From: JADZAI01 sp046348585
Lineage (GTDB): Bacteria; Pseudomonadota; Alphaproteobacteria; Micropepsales; Micropepsaceae
DNA: 64,000 nt
Reading direction: 5' to 3'
Assembly: GCA_046348585.1 (NCBI GenBank)
Contig: JAXMDZ010000010.1
Location: 1-64,000, forward strand
The notes under the pieces were generated by a model. It saw only the letters and a list, made by a program, of their open reading frames with translations. It was not told the origin of the DNA and did not search any database. Each line of letters begins with the position of its first letter. Positions within the stretch are counted from its first letter, which is position 1. Made by a program: the position numbers and the translations under genes. Positions 52,730 to 63,382 of the stretch are shown in pieces.

Positions 52730-55636
52730 GTGGCCGACGTCTTTATCAGTTTCGCGCCTGAAGACCGGGGGTGGGTCAGTTCGCTTGGCGGCGCGCTGAA
52801 GGCCGCGGGTTTCGACGTTCTGTGGGACCTCGCGCCCAGCCTCGGACAGGCGGTGCAGCGCGACCTGGAAGTCGAGCTTGAGTCCGCCAAGGCGATCATC
52901 GCGGTCTGGTCCAACGCCTCGCGCAATTCCAACTGGGTGCGCGACGTCGCCGAGGAGGCGTTCGGACGGGGCGTCCTGCTGCCGGTGCTCAAGGATATCG
53001 ACCGCCCGCCGCTCGGGTTCCGCCAATTGCGCTGCGCCGATCTGCGCGGCTGGACGGGCGGGGCGGACGGGCTGGAAGAGGTCGTCCAGCAATTGCGCGA
53101 ACGGGTCGGCGGCCTGCCGGCGGCGCCGCAGCCGGTTGCCGACGAGTTCGATTTCGAACGCTCGACGATCATCCTGAAGAGCCGGGCGGAGGAATCCTCC
53201 GGCGGCCAGAACGCCGCCGGCGTCAGCGGGAGCCTTTCCGGCCCGCAGCCGACGGCGCCTTCGGTGAGCGCCAAGGTGGTGAAGGGCGCGCCCGGCCGCA
53301 ACGGCCCGGCGGATCTGCGGCCGGGCGACGAGATCGGGCAGTACCGCGTCGTGCGGCGGCTGGGGGCGGGCGGCTTCGGCGCGGTCTATGAGGCCGCCAA
53401 CATCCACAACGAGGACGAGCGCGTCGCGCTGAAGCTGCTGCTCGCCGACATCGCCGAAAGCGAGCGCTTCGCGCAGTTGCTGCGGCTGGAAGCGAACGCG
53501 CTGCTGCGCCTGAAGCATCCGGCGGTGGTGCAGTACCGCGTCTTCGGGCGCATCGCGGACTCCGACCAGTTCTATCTGGTGACCGAATTCGTGCCGGGGC
53601 CGACGCTGCGGGAGTGGCGCCGCAACCACACGCCGGACCTCGACCAGGTCAGCACGCTGGCCGTCCGGCTGGCGCAGGGACTCGCCGCCGCGCACCGGCG
53701 GGGCATCGTCCACCGCGACCTCGCGCCCGACAACGTCATCGTCATGAGCGAGGATTTGTCGGAAGCGACGCTGATCGATTTCGGCATCGCCCGTTTGGCG
53801 GAAGGCGATGCGCTGGGCGGGGCGTTCGCCGGCAAGTTCTCCTATGCCGCTCCGGAGCAGTTCGAGTTCGAGGGCGGCAAGCTGGGGCCGTCCATCGATA
53901 TCTACGCCTTCGGCCTGCTGATCGCCGCCTTCGTGCGCGGCAAGCCGCTGGACATGGGCCGCGATATCGAGGCGGCGCGGGCCAAGCGGCTGATCGTGCC
54001 GCCGCTGGACGACATCCCCGAACGGCTGCGTCCCCTGCTGACGGCTCTGCTGCAGCCCGATCCCGCCGACCGCCCGCAGGCCATGGACGATGTCGCCCGG
54101 CTGTTCGCGGGATTGTCGAACGACGCGATCCTGCCGGATGCGCCGGTCGCCGGGACGTCGCCCTCCGCGCCGGAGCCGCCGCACGAGGACTCGTCGTCGA
54201 TCGCCCTCTCGGTGCCGTCTCTGGTGGTCGCCAATGCGGTGCTGGCGGTCGAGCCGGCCGCCGCCGCGCCGCCGCCGGAGCCCTCCGTCGCGCCGGAGAT
54301 GCCGCCTGAGGCGGCCCCTCCCGCGCCGCCCGAGGTGGCGGCCGGTCTCACCTACAGCGAGCCGGAACCGGCTCCGGAGCTCGAGCCCGAGCCGGAACCC
54401 GAGCAGGCCGAACGGCGGCGGTTCGGCTCATCGCTTCAGCTGACGGTGATCGCGCTGCTGGCGGCCGGGGCGACCTATATGCTGTGGCCGCGCGATCAAG
54501 GCCCCGGTCCGGTCGCCGAAGTGACGCCGACTCCGACCATCGCGGTCACGCCGGAGCCGACGGCTGTACCCACGCCGACGCCGGCCCCCACGCCCGTTCC
54601 GACCGCCGTGCCGGTTCCGACGCCGACACCGAGCCCCATGCCGACCCTTTCGCCGTCGCCCTCGCCGACGCCGGATGCCCAAGGGACACCAGCGCCGACG
54701 CCGGAGGCCCAGGGGACCCCCAGCCCGACGCCGGACGCGCAAGGCACGCCCAGTCCGACGCCGACGCCCGAGGCGACGCCGACCCCGACGCCCGAGGCGA
54801 AGATCGCCTCGGGGGCCATCGAACCGGCGCCGCCCGGCACGAAGCCTCAGGCGCAGAACGGCGCTTCCTACGGCAAGGCGAATGCCGATGCCCGTATCGT
54901 CTATGTCGTACGCCGCGACACCGAGCTGAAGGTGGCGTTCGGTCCCAACCTGGGGACCGTCGGCATCGAGCGGGCGGTCAAGAAGGGCGACAGCTATCGC
55001 CTGCCGAACCGCGCCGACATCGCCGTTTCGACTCCGGATGCGGGCGCGCTCGACGTTTTGCTGGACGGCAAGTTTATCGGCCGGGCGGGCAAGGACGGCT
55101 ATCGCCTGGTCGATTTCCGGGCGACGCCCGCCGCCTATGGCGGCCCCGAGACGCTGCCTACGCCGACACCCACACCGACTCCTGCGCCGACACCCACGCC
55201 CACACCCACCCCGACGCCCGCTGTGCAGGATACCGACGACGGCGCCGAACTGGCGGGCGCGCAGAGCAGGGCGCTCGCCATTCTCAACGCCATGCGGGGG
55301 AATGCCGGGATGCGTCCGGTCGCGGCGAGCGGCGAACTGAACGACGTCGCGGTCCAGCTCGCGGCCAACAACGCCGCCGCCGGGCGCTTCGTGCCGCCCA
55401 GCTCGAACGAAGTGCTGCGGATGATCATCGCCTCGGGTTACGGCAACGCCCGCGCCTCGCAGAGCCATGCGCGGCGGCAGAAGAACGTGGCCGCCGTGTT
55501 CGAGTTTTGGAAGGGGCAGGCGGGGATTTATGCGCTGCTGACCGATCCCAATGTGGTGGCGATGGGCTTCGGCGCGGCGCGAGCGGGGGACGGGACGATC
55601 TATTGGAGCATCGTCCTCGCCGGGCCGCCGCAATAG
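52730..55636 (+). CDS. TIR - Ser/Thr kinase - TM - RodZ-C-like - CAP multidomain protein
   Basis: GTG 52730 starts a 968-residue, one-piece signalling candidate. Residues 2-125 are a TIR domain (VFISFAPEDR, IIAVWSNAS, NSNWVRDVAEEA). Residues 204-460 are a Hanks-type kinase with G-loop LGAGGFGAVY (211-220), Lys235, alpha-C Glu254, HRDLAPDN (Asp330), DFG (350-352) and APE (374-376), so catalysis looks possible. A helix at about 568-586 crosses the membrane. Residues 599-690 are Pro/Thr-rich with 10-residue repeats. Residues 716-798 resemble the RodZ C-terminal (DUF4115) domain (GDSYRLPNR, DVLLDGK). A second TP linker (809-830) leads to a CAP/SCP-like domain (845-965, ILNAMRGNAGMRPVAASGEL) lacking the usual GEN-type motif. 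TIR and kinase would be cytoplasmic, RodZ-like and CAP parts periplasmic. It sits 71 bases after degP and its stop abuts that of serB. The role is unknown. Confidence 0.88.
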   Translation: MADVFISFAPEDRGWVSSLGGALKAAGFDVLWDLAPSLGQAVQRDLEVELESAKAIIAVWSNASRNSNWVRDVAEEAFGRGVLLPVLKDIDRPPLGFRQLRCADLRGWTGGADGLEEVVQQLRERVGGLPAAPQPVADEFDFERSTIILKSRAEESSGGQNAAGVSGSLSGPQPTAPSVSAKVVKGAPGRNGPADLRPGDEIGQYRVVRRLGAGGFGAVYEAANIHNEDERVALKLLLADIAESERFAQLLRLEANALLRLKHPAVVQYRVFGRIADSDQFYLVTEFVPGPTLREWRRNHTPDLDQVSTLAVRLAQGLAAAHRRGIVHRDLAPDNVIVMSEDLSEATLIDFGIARLAEGDALGGAFAGKFSYAAPEQFEFEGGKLGPSIDIYAFGLLIAAFVRGKPLDMGRDIEAARAKRLIVPPLDDIPERLRPLLTALLQPDPADRPQAMDDVARLFAGLSNDAILPDAPVAGTSPSAPEPPHEDSSSIALSVPSLVVANAVLAVEPAAAAPPPEPSVAPEMPPEAAPPAPPEVAAGLTYSEPEPAPELEPEPEPEQAERRRFGSSLQLTVIALLAAGATYMLWPRDQGPGPVAEVTPTPTIAVTPEPTAVPTPTPAPTPVPTAVPVPTPTPSPMPTLSPSPSPTPDAQGTPAPTPEAQGTPSPTPDAQGTPSPTPTPEATPTPTPEAKIASGAIEPAPPGTKPQAQNGASYGKANADARIVYVVRRDTELKVAFGPNLGTVGIERAVKKGDSYRLPNRADIAVSTPDAGALDVLLDGKFIGRAGKDGYRLVDFRATPAAYGGPETLPTPTPTPTPAPTPTPTPTPTPAVQDTDDGAELAGAQSRALAILNAMRGNAGMRPVAASGELNDVAVQLAANNAAAGRFVPPSSNEVLRMIIASGYGNARASQSHARRQKNVAAVFEFWKGQAGIYALLTDPNVVAMGFGAARAGDGTIYWSIVLAGPPQ
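54665..54754 (+). repeat. Three tandem 30-bp coding repeats in the kinase linker
   Basis: The units encode PTPDAQGTPA, PTPEAQGTPS and PTPDAQGTPS (residues 646-675), flanked by simpler TP/SP repeats that extend over 54524-54799. A second TP-only tract lies at 55154-55219. Such repeats can change length by slippage, and this copy number may vary between strains. Confidence 0.8.
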
Positions 55637-56524
55637 TCAGGCGTCGGTGAACTCCGCTTCGCGGTAGCCCTGGAAGTAGAGCAGGGCGGTGAGATCGGCG
55701 TGGTCGATACGGGCCCGCGCCGCCGCGGCGACCACCGGCTTGGCGCGGTAGGCGACGCCGAGGCCGGCCGCGCCGATCATCGCCAGATCGTTCGCGCCGT
55801 CGCCGACCGCGAGCGTCAGCGCGGGCGGAATATCGTTCTGGGCGGCGAGGTCGTTGAGGGCGGCGAGCTTCGCCTCGCGGCCGAGGATGGGTTCGTCCAC
55901 CTCGCCGGTGAGGACGCCGTCCGCCTCGCGCAGCGTGTTGGCGCGGTTGAAGGCGAAGCCGGCGGCGGCGCCCACCAGACCGGTGAAGAAGGTGAAGCCG
56001 CCCGAGATCAGCGCCGTCACCGCCCCCGCCGCGCGCATGGTGCGCACCAGCGTGCGGGCGCCGGGATTGAGGCGGACGCGCTCGTCATAGGCGCGCTGGA
56101 GGGCTGTGAGCGGCAGGCCCTTCAGCAGAGAGACGCGATGGCGCAGGGCTTCGGGGAAGTCGAGTTCGCCGCGCATCGCCCGCTCGGTGATCGCCGCGAC
56201 CTCGTCCTTGACGCCCGCGAAGTCGGCGAGTTCGTCGATGCACTCGCAGCCGATGATGGTGGAATCCATATCGGCGATCAGCAGGCGCTTGCGACGGTCC
56301 GCGGCTGGCAGGACGGCGACATCGACCGGCGCGTCCGCGAGCGCGGCGCGGATGGCGGCTTCGGGATCGGCATGGCCGTCCGCGTCGAGATCGAACTCGG
56401 CGGCGAGGCCGTCCGCCAGCCAGCGCAGGCCGCTTCCGGAAGCGGCCGAGGCGGCGGCGGCGGCGAGGCTCGCCGCGAGGCCCGCAGATGTGCGATTGCC
56501 GACGAGGACGGCGGTGTATTTCAT
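55637..56524 (-). CDS. serB: SerB, phosphoserine phosphatase
   Basis: SerB performs the last step of serine synthesis. The start ATG 56524 gives 295 residues: an N-terminal ACT-like portion, then the HAD phosphatase with DMDSTIIGCECIDELA (nucleophile Asp85, Asp87), SGGFTFFT (motif II Ser) and GDGANDLAMI (motif IV). The stop codon begins directly after the stop of the convergent TIR-kinase gene, with no spacer. The start is 21 bases from the divergent miaA start, so promoters must lie inside the two genes' 5' parts. Confidence 0.95.
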   Translation of the reverse strand: MKYTAVLVGNRTSAGLAASLAAAAASAASGSGLRWLADGLAAEFDLDADGHADPEAAIRAALADAPVDVAVLPAADRRKRLLIADMDSTIIGCECIDELADFAGVKDEVAAITERAMRGELDFPEALRHRVSLLKGLPLTALQRAYDERVRLNPGARTLVRTMRAAGAVTALISGGFTFFTGLVGAAAGFAFNRANTLREADGVLTGEVDEPILGREAKLAALNDLAAQNDIPPALTLAVGDGANDLAMIGAAGLGVAYRAKPVVAAAARARIDHADLTALLYFQGYREAEFTDA

Positions 56525-56545
56525 GGCCGGATTCGGAGTGCGGAT

Positions 56546-57478
56546 GTGATCGACACGGTGCTTATTGCAGGGCCGACGGCCAGCGGCAAATCGGCCGCGG
56601 CGATCGCCGTGGCGCAGGCGACCGGCGGGGTCGTCGTCAACGCGGACTCGATGCAGGTCTATCGCGAACTGCCGATCCTGTCGGCACGGCCGACGGCGGC
56701 CGACGAGGCGGCGGCGGAGCATCGGCTGTTCGGCATGGTCGGCGTGCTGGAACCCTTTTCGGTGGCGCGCTGGCTGGAGGCGGCGCGCGTCGCGCTGGCC
56801 GACATCCATGCCGCCGGGCGGCTCGCCATCGTGACCGGCGGGACCGGGCTCTATTTCAAGGCGCTGACCGAGGGACTGTCCGACGCGCCGTCCAGCGAGG
56901 CGGCGGGCCGGGCCGCCGCGCAGGCGCGCCGGGCCGAACTGGGGCCGGAAGCCTTCCATGCCGAGCTGGTGCGGCTCGACCCCGCCTCGGCGCGGCTCAA
57001 CCCCGGCGACACCCAGCGGACGCTGCGCGCCTGGGAGGTGGTGATGCGCTCGGGCCGCGGCCTCGCCGATCATGCCGCTGCGCCAGTCGTTCCGGCGCTT
57101 GACCCCACGCGCACGCTCGGCGTCGTCATCGAGGTCGAGCGGACCGCGCTCTATGCGCGGATCGACGCCCGCTTCGAGGCGATGCTGGCGGCCGGGGCGC
57201 TGGAGGAGGCGCGGGCCTTCTGGGCGCTGAAGCCCGATCCGATGAGCCCGGCGGCGAAGGCGCTGGGCCTGCCGCAGTTCCGGCGCGTGCTGGACGGTGG
57301 CGAGACGCTGGAGGCGGCGGTCGCCGAGGCGAAGATGATGACCCGGCGCTTCGCCAAGCGTCAGGGCACCTGGTTTCGCAACCAGACGCCGGACTGGACC
57401 CGGATCGATGCGACCGATGGCGATGCCGGACGGATTGCTGCGGACATTCTCGCGCTGCTGAGACCTGCGCGGCGCTAG
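56546..57478 (+). CDS. miaA: MiaA, tRNA dimethylallyltransferase
   Basis: MiaA adds the isopentenyl group to A37 of tRNAs reading UNN codons. GTG 56546 is preceded by GGAG (about seven bases), giving 310 residues. Visible features are the P-loop AGPTASGKS (8-16), NADSMQVYRELPILSARPT, the TGGTGLYFKALTEGL motif and NPGDTQRTLRAWEV. The length is normal for the alphaproteobacterial enzyme. It diverges from serB and its stop overlaps that of the convergent next gene within CTAG. Confidence 0.95.
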   Translation: MIDTVLIAGPTASGKSAAAIAVAQATGGVVVNADSMQVYRELPILSARPTAADEAAAEHRLFGMVGVLEPFSVARWLEAARVALADIHAAGRLAIVTGGTGLYFKALTEGLSDAPSSEAAGRAAAQARRAELGPEAFHAELVRLDPASARLNPGDTQRTLRAWEVVMRSGRGLADHAAAPVVPALDPTRTLGVVIEVERTALYARIDARFEAMLAAGALEEARAFWALKPDPMSPAAKALGLPQFRRVLDGGETLEAAVAEAKMMTRRFAKRQGTWFRNQTPDWTRIDATDGDAGRIAADILALLRPARR

Positions 57479-58278
57479 GAACCGCCGGTCCCGCCGCGCA
57501 TAGCGGCGTCGAGGGCGGCGAGCCGCTCGGGCAGGTCGGGCAGGCTGGGGCCGAGTTCTGGATCGGCCATCGCAGCTTCGAGCGAGCGGTGGGCCTCGGC
57601 ATAGTAAGGCAGCGCCGCGTTGCCCGGCGTGCGGCGGGCGCGCTCTTCCAGCACCACATAGCGGTTATAGGCGGCGACCGGATGGATGCGTCCATCCTCA
57701 AGCCCGCGCCCGGCGACCGCGTCGTAGCAATGGGCGGCCTCGTCGAGCCAGCCGAGCCCTTCGCCGCCGCCCTTCAGAAGCGCCAGGCCCTGAAACGCGG
57801 CGCCGCGATAGAATCCGGCCTCGACCCAGAGCGCGCGCGATGTCTCGGGCGTCACCAGCTCCCAGACCGTGGTGAAGGCGTTGGCCGCTTCGGCCAGCGC
57901 GTGGCCCTTGTCGTCGCCATCCAGGCGGTCGGCGGCGCGTGACAGCGCGAGGCCACGGAGATTGGCGAGCGAGGCGCGGAAGGCGGGGTGGTCGCTCTCC
58001 GTCAGAACGGCGAGCGCATCGTCGAGAACGTCCCCGGACTCGGTCAGCACGGCGAGCGCGGCGGGACCGTCGAGCGCATCGGCATAGGCGATGAGTTCGC
58101 TGCCGAGCATCTGTTGCGCCATCGCCCAGTCCAGCCGGTCGCGGCGGCGGTCGAGCGCCGCGGCGGCGCGGCGCGCGGCCTCGACGCCGGCGCGGGGGGA
58201 CGGCCCGGCCTCGCGCGGCGCGGCGGGGGACGCGGGCGATGCGCCGAACAGCCGCTTCAGGAAGGATCCGATCGCCAT
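57475..58278 (-). CDS. Helical (TPR-like) protein of unknown function
   Basis: The chosen start, ATG 58278, has GAGGAG upstream and begins MAIGSFLKRLFG, a possible amphipathic N-terminal helix. An in-frame ATG 66 bases earlier lacks a ribosome site. The 267 residues are almost wholly alpha-helical, with paired helices such as ALAVLTESGDVLDDALAVLT, LAEAANAFTTVWELV and YRGAAFQGLALLKGG that suggest TPR-like repeats. No enzyme motif is seen. The stop overlaps that of miaA. Confidence 0.7.
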   Translation of the reverse strand: MAIGSFLKRLFGASPASPAAPREAGPSPRAGVEAARRAAAALDRRRDRLDWAMAQQMLGSELIAYADALDGPAALAVLTESGDVLDDALAVLTESDHPAFRASLANLRGLALSRAADRLDGDDKGHALAEAANAFTTVWELVTPETSRALWVEAGFYRGAAFQGLALLKGGGEGLGWLDEAAHCYDAVAGRGLEDGRIHPVAAYNRYVVLEERARRTPGNAALPYYAEAHRSLEAAMADPELGPSLPDLPERLAALDAAMRGGTGGS

Positions 58279-58440
58279 GCGCGTCTCCTCAAAGGGCTCG
58301 AGGGCAAGTGTCTGCCGGGTGCGGACGCCCGTCCAGCCCGGCACGGCAAGGCAAGGCGGCGTTAACGCAAGCTATTCAGGCTGTATTCAAAGCCGGCCGC
58401 TATCCTTCCGTGCAATCGGGCGGGCCTCAAGGAGAAGATC

Positions 58441-58923
58441 ATGTCTGTCGGTATCAAGTCCCTTTTCGCGGCGGCGCTCGTTTCGGCCGGCGCGCTGATC
58501 ATGTCCGCCCATGCGGATTCGCCGAGCTATCAGCTGACCTGCACGTCGGGCGGCACGATGCAGGCGCGGCTCAACCACTCGACCGACCGGGCCGGGCAGA
58601 TTACCGGCTCGTCGCTGTCGATCTGGTTCACGCCCTCGGGCGGCGCGGCCACGGCGGTCCAGCCGCCGCCAGGCACCTGCGCCTGGTCCGACCGGATGCT
58701 GCGCAGCGGCGAGCCGACCCAGCTCTGGCTGACCGCGCCCGGCGCGGCGCTCGACTTCAACCTCGGCCAGAACGGCGCCGATGCGGTGGTCGGCGTCGGC
58801 CCCGAGCCCTATCGCTCGCGCCTGCAGTTCCTGGCCCGTGCGCTGACCCGGCCCGGCTCGACCTTCACGGTGATGGCGCGCACCAATAACGGCGTGCTGG
58901 AAATCACCGACATCGCGCCCTGA
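58441..58923 (+). CDS. Small secreted protein of unknown function
   Basis: ATG 58441 follows AAGGAG. The 160-residue product has a Sec signal peptide with likely cleavage after SAHA (residue 25), and two cysteines in the mature part (LTCTSGG and PGTCAW) that may form a disulfide. The mature sequence is Gly/Ser/Thr-rich and looks beta-structured (LSIWFTPSGG, FTVMARTNNGVLEITD). I recognise no family. The upstream 162 bases have one GTTAAC word (58361-58366) and may hold the promoter. Confidence 0.72.
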   Translation: MSVGIKSLFAAALVSAGALIMSAHADSPSYQLTCTSGGTMQARLNHSTDRAGQITGSSLSIWFTPSGGAATAVQPPPGTCAWSDRMLRSGEPTQLWLTAPGAALDFNLGQNGADAVVGVGPEPYRSRLQFLARALTRPGSTFTVMARTNNGVLEITDIAP

Positions 58924-58929
58924 GCGCGG

Positions 58930-58961
58930 CCCGGCGGCGGGCGGTGACGCGCGCCGCCGGG
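58930..58961. terminator. Long GC hairpin between convergent genes
   Basis: CCCGGCGGCG (58930-58939) pairs perfectly with CGCCGCCGGG (58952-58961) over 12 bases. It sits in the 48-base gap between the secreted protein gene and the convergent GNAT gene and could serve both, although no T run follows on the plus strand. Confidence 0.5.
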
Positions 58962-58971
58962 CAGACGGTCT

Positions 58972-59649
58972 TCAGGGCAGCCGCCGCAGCACCGTGAAGA
59001 CCAGGTGCCGTCGCGGCGCGAAGCCGAGCTTGCGATAGACGGCGATCGCGCTTTCGTTGCCGGGGACGACATGCAGGAACGGCGTCTTGCCCTCCGCGAG
59101 GATGCGGCGCGCCACCTCCGACACGAGGCGGCGGGCATGACCGCGGCCGAGATGATCGGGATGGGTGCAGACCGCGCTGACCTCGCGATGGCGCGGCAGG
59201 TTCAGGCGCTGGCCGGCCATGGCGATCAGCCGTCCCTCGGCGCGGATGCCGAAGTAATCGCCCATCGCGATGGTGCGCCGCGCGAACGGGCCGGGCTTGG
59301 TGAGATCGGTCAACGCCAGCATCTCATCGGCGTCGGCGGGGGACAGCGTCTCGATCGCCGCATCGCCCTCCACGGCGGCGACGTCGTCCGCCACCATTTG
59401 CAGGACTTCCAGGACCATCGCGACCTCGAAGCCCGGCGGGGCTTCCAGCGCTGCGCCGGCGAGGGCCGCGCCGGTTTCGCCCGGCGGCACGGCCGCGGCG
59501 AGATCGTCCGGCATGCGGCCTCCCTCGAAGGCCATGAAGGGCGAGACGTCCGGCGGATAGCGCAGGACCGGCGGCGCGCCGAGGGCCAGCGCCGCGTGCG
59601 GGCCGGTAAGCGCATGCCAGGCGGGGTTGTCGAGTTCGTGGTGGGACAT
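58972..59649 (-). CDS. GNAT family N-acetyltransferase
   Basis: I start at ATG 59649 (MSHHELDNPAWHAL). The open frame extends further upstream, but that would run into the ilv control region. The 225 residues end with a GNAT domain of the FR47-like type: VSAVCTHPDHLGRGHARRLV is motif A (R/Q-x-x-G-x-G/A with GRGHA), followed by LHVVPGNESAIAVYRKLGFA. The N-terminal 90 residues contain Pro-rich and acidic stretches. The substrate is unknown. Confidence 0.82.
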   Translation of the reverse strand: MSHHELDNPAWHALTGPHAALALGAPPVLRYPPDVSPFMAFEGGRMPDDLAAAVPPGETGAALAGAALEAPPGFEVAMVLEVLQMVADDVAAVEGDAAIETLSPADADEMLALTDLTKPGPFARRTIAMGDYFGIRAEGRLIAMAGQRLNLPRHREVSAVCTHPDHLGRGHARRLVSEVARRILAEGKTPFLHVVPGNESAIAVYRKLGFAPRRHLVFTVLRRLP

Positions 59650-59746
59650 TGGGGCGCCTTGATGATTGAACCCGGCTAGCATGCCTGGGCGGCCGCGCGC
59701 TTGCTCGCCGCAATCGGACGGGCAAGGGTGCGGCGCCACAAGAGGC

Positions 59747-59776
59747 TTGACAGCGCCGCCGCCGCACGGCATCTAC
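59747..59776 (+). promoter_or_regulatory. Probable promoter of the ilvB-ilvN-ilvC operon
   Basis: TTGACA (59747-59752) is a perfect sigma-70 -35 box. Seventeen bases later CATCTA (59770-59775) is a weak -10. The predicted start, near 59783, lies 23 bases before a short leader peptide gene and about 150 bases before ilvB. Confidence 0.5.
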
Positions 59777-59805
59777 GCGACACGATATTTCAAGGCAGTC
59801 TCGTC

Positions 59806-59859
59806 ATGCGCAACAATTCGCGGGTACTTATCCGGAGCGCCGCCCGGCCGGGGTCCTGA
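59806..59859 (+). CDS. ilv leader peptide, 17 residues
   Basis: ATG 59806 encodes MRNNSRVLIRSAARPGS and a TGA. Residues 7-9 are Val-Leu-Ile in a row, the three end products of the operon that follows, using GTA and CTT, codons that are scarce in the neighbouring genes. A hairpin covers the stop codon and an intrinsic terminator follows 30 bases later. That is the standard design of translation-coupled attenuation. A weak ribosome site (AAGG, 59792-59795) precedes it. The gene is far too short for routine calling. Confidence 0.72.
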   Translation: MRNNSRVLIRSAARPGS

Positions 59860-59909
59860 AGGACCCGCGGACACGGCGGCGCGCGCACAGGCCCACGGGG
59901 GCCTTTTTT
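59851..59909 (+). terminator. Attenuator of the ilv operon
   Basis: A first hairpin, GGGTCC-TGAA-GGACCC (59851-59866), overlaps the leader stop codon and may act as a pause or anti-terminator element. The terminator proper is AGGCCC (59889-59894), loop ACGG, GGGCCT (59899-59904), with T6 at 59904-59909. It ends 24 bases before ilvB. Ribosome stalling at the Val-Leu-Ile codons should favour readthrough. I could not establish the exact alternative pairing. Confidence 0.7.
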
Positions 59910-59933
59910 GTTGCCCGAAGAGACGCAAACGGA

Positions 59934-61727
<1,794 letters not shown>

Positions 61728-61729
61728 CG

Positions 61730-62284
61730 ATGAGCCCCGATCCTACCCAGCCCAAATCGGCCTATTTCCTGGTCGAGGAGCACGAGGCGATCATCAAGCG
61801 GACGCTTTCGGTGATCGTCGACAACGAACCGGGCGTTCTCGCCCGCGTGGTCGGGCTGTTCTCCGGCCGCGGCTACAACATCGAGTCGCTGACGGTCGCT
61901 GAGACCGATCACCAGAAGCACACCTCGCGCATCACCATCGTCACGTCGGGCACGCCCGAAGTGATCGCCCAGATCAAGGCGCAGCTCGGCCGCCTGGTGC
62001 CGGTGCACCGGGTGGTGGACCTGTCGGTCGACCGGCCCGGCATCGAGCGCGAAATGGCGCTGATCAAGGTGGCGGGCGAGGGCGACAAGCGGGTCGAGGC
62101 GCTGCGCCTGTCGGACGCCTTCCGCGCCCGGGTGATCGACACGACGCATACCAGCTTCGTGTTCGAGCTGACCGGCGCGCCTTCGAAGATCGACGCCTTC
62201 GTCGACCTGATGAAGCCGCTCGGCCTCGTCGAAGTCAGCCGCACCGGCGTCGTCGCCATCGCGCGCGGCGCGGAGGCGATGTAG
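61730..62284 (+). CDS. ilvN: Acetolactate synthase small (regulatory) subunit
   Basis: The small subunit activates the large one and confers valine inhibition. ATG 61730 is two bases after the ilvB stop. An overlapping GTG at 61724 (GTGA) is the alternative. The 184 residues begin with an ACT domain (TLSVIVDNEPGVLARVVGLF, GRGYNIESLTVAETD), followed by the C-terminal domain with the valine-binding region (ALIKVAGEGDKR, FVFELTGAPSKIDAFVDLMK). ilvH is an equally used name. Confidence 0.95.
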   Translation: MSPDPTQPKSAYFLVEEHEAIIKRTLSVIVDNEPGVLARVVGLFSGRGYNIESLTVAETDHQKHTSRITIVTSGTPEVIAQIKAQLGRLVPVHRVVDLSVDRPGIEREMALIKVAGEGDKRVEALRLSDAFRARVIDTTHTSFVFELTGAPSKIDAFVDLMKPLGLVEVSRTGVVAIARGAEAM

Positions 62285-62362
62285 GACACCGCCATTGAAG
62301 CATTCCGCCGGGCGGCCTGTCCGGCGCCGATCCAAACGAGTTTTTGCGAAGGAAGCAACACC

Positions 62363-63381
<1,019 letters not shown>

Positions 63382-63382
<1 letters not shown>

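Noticed and set aside
54524..55219. CRISPR-like or satellite repeat array
   Set aside because: The repeats are 30 bp without spacers, in frame, and encode a Pro/Thr linker inside one protein.
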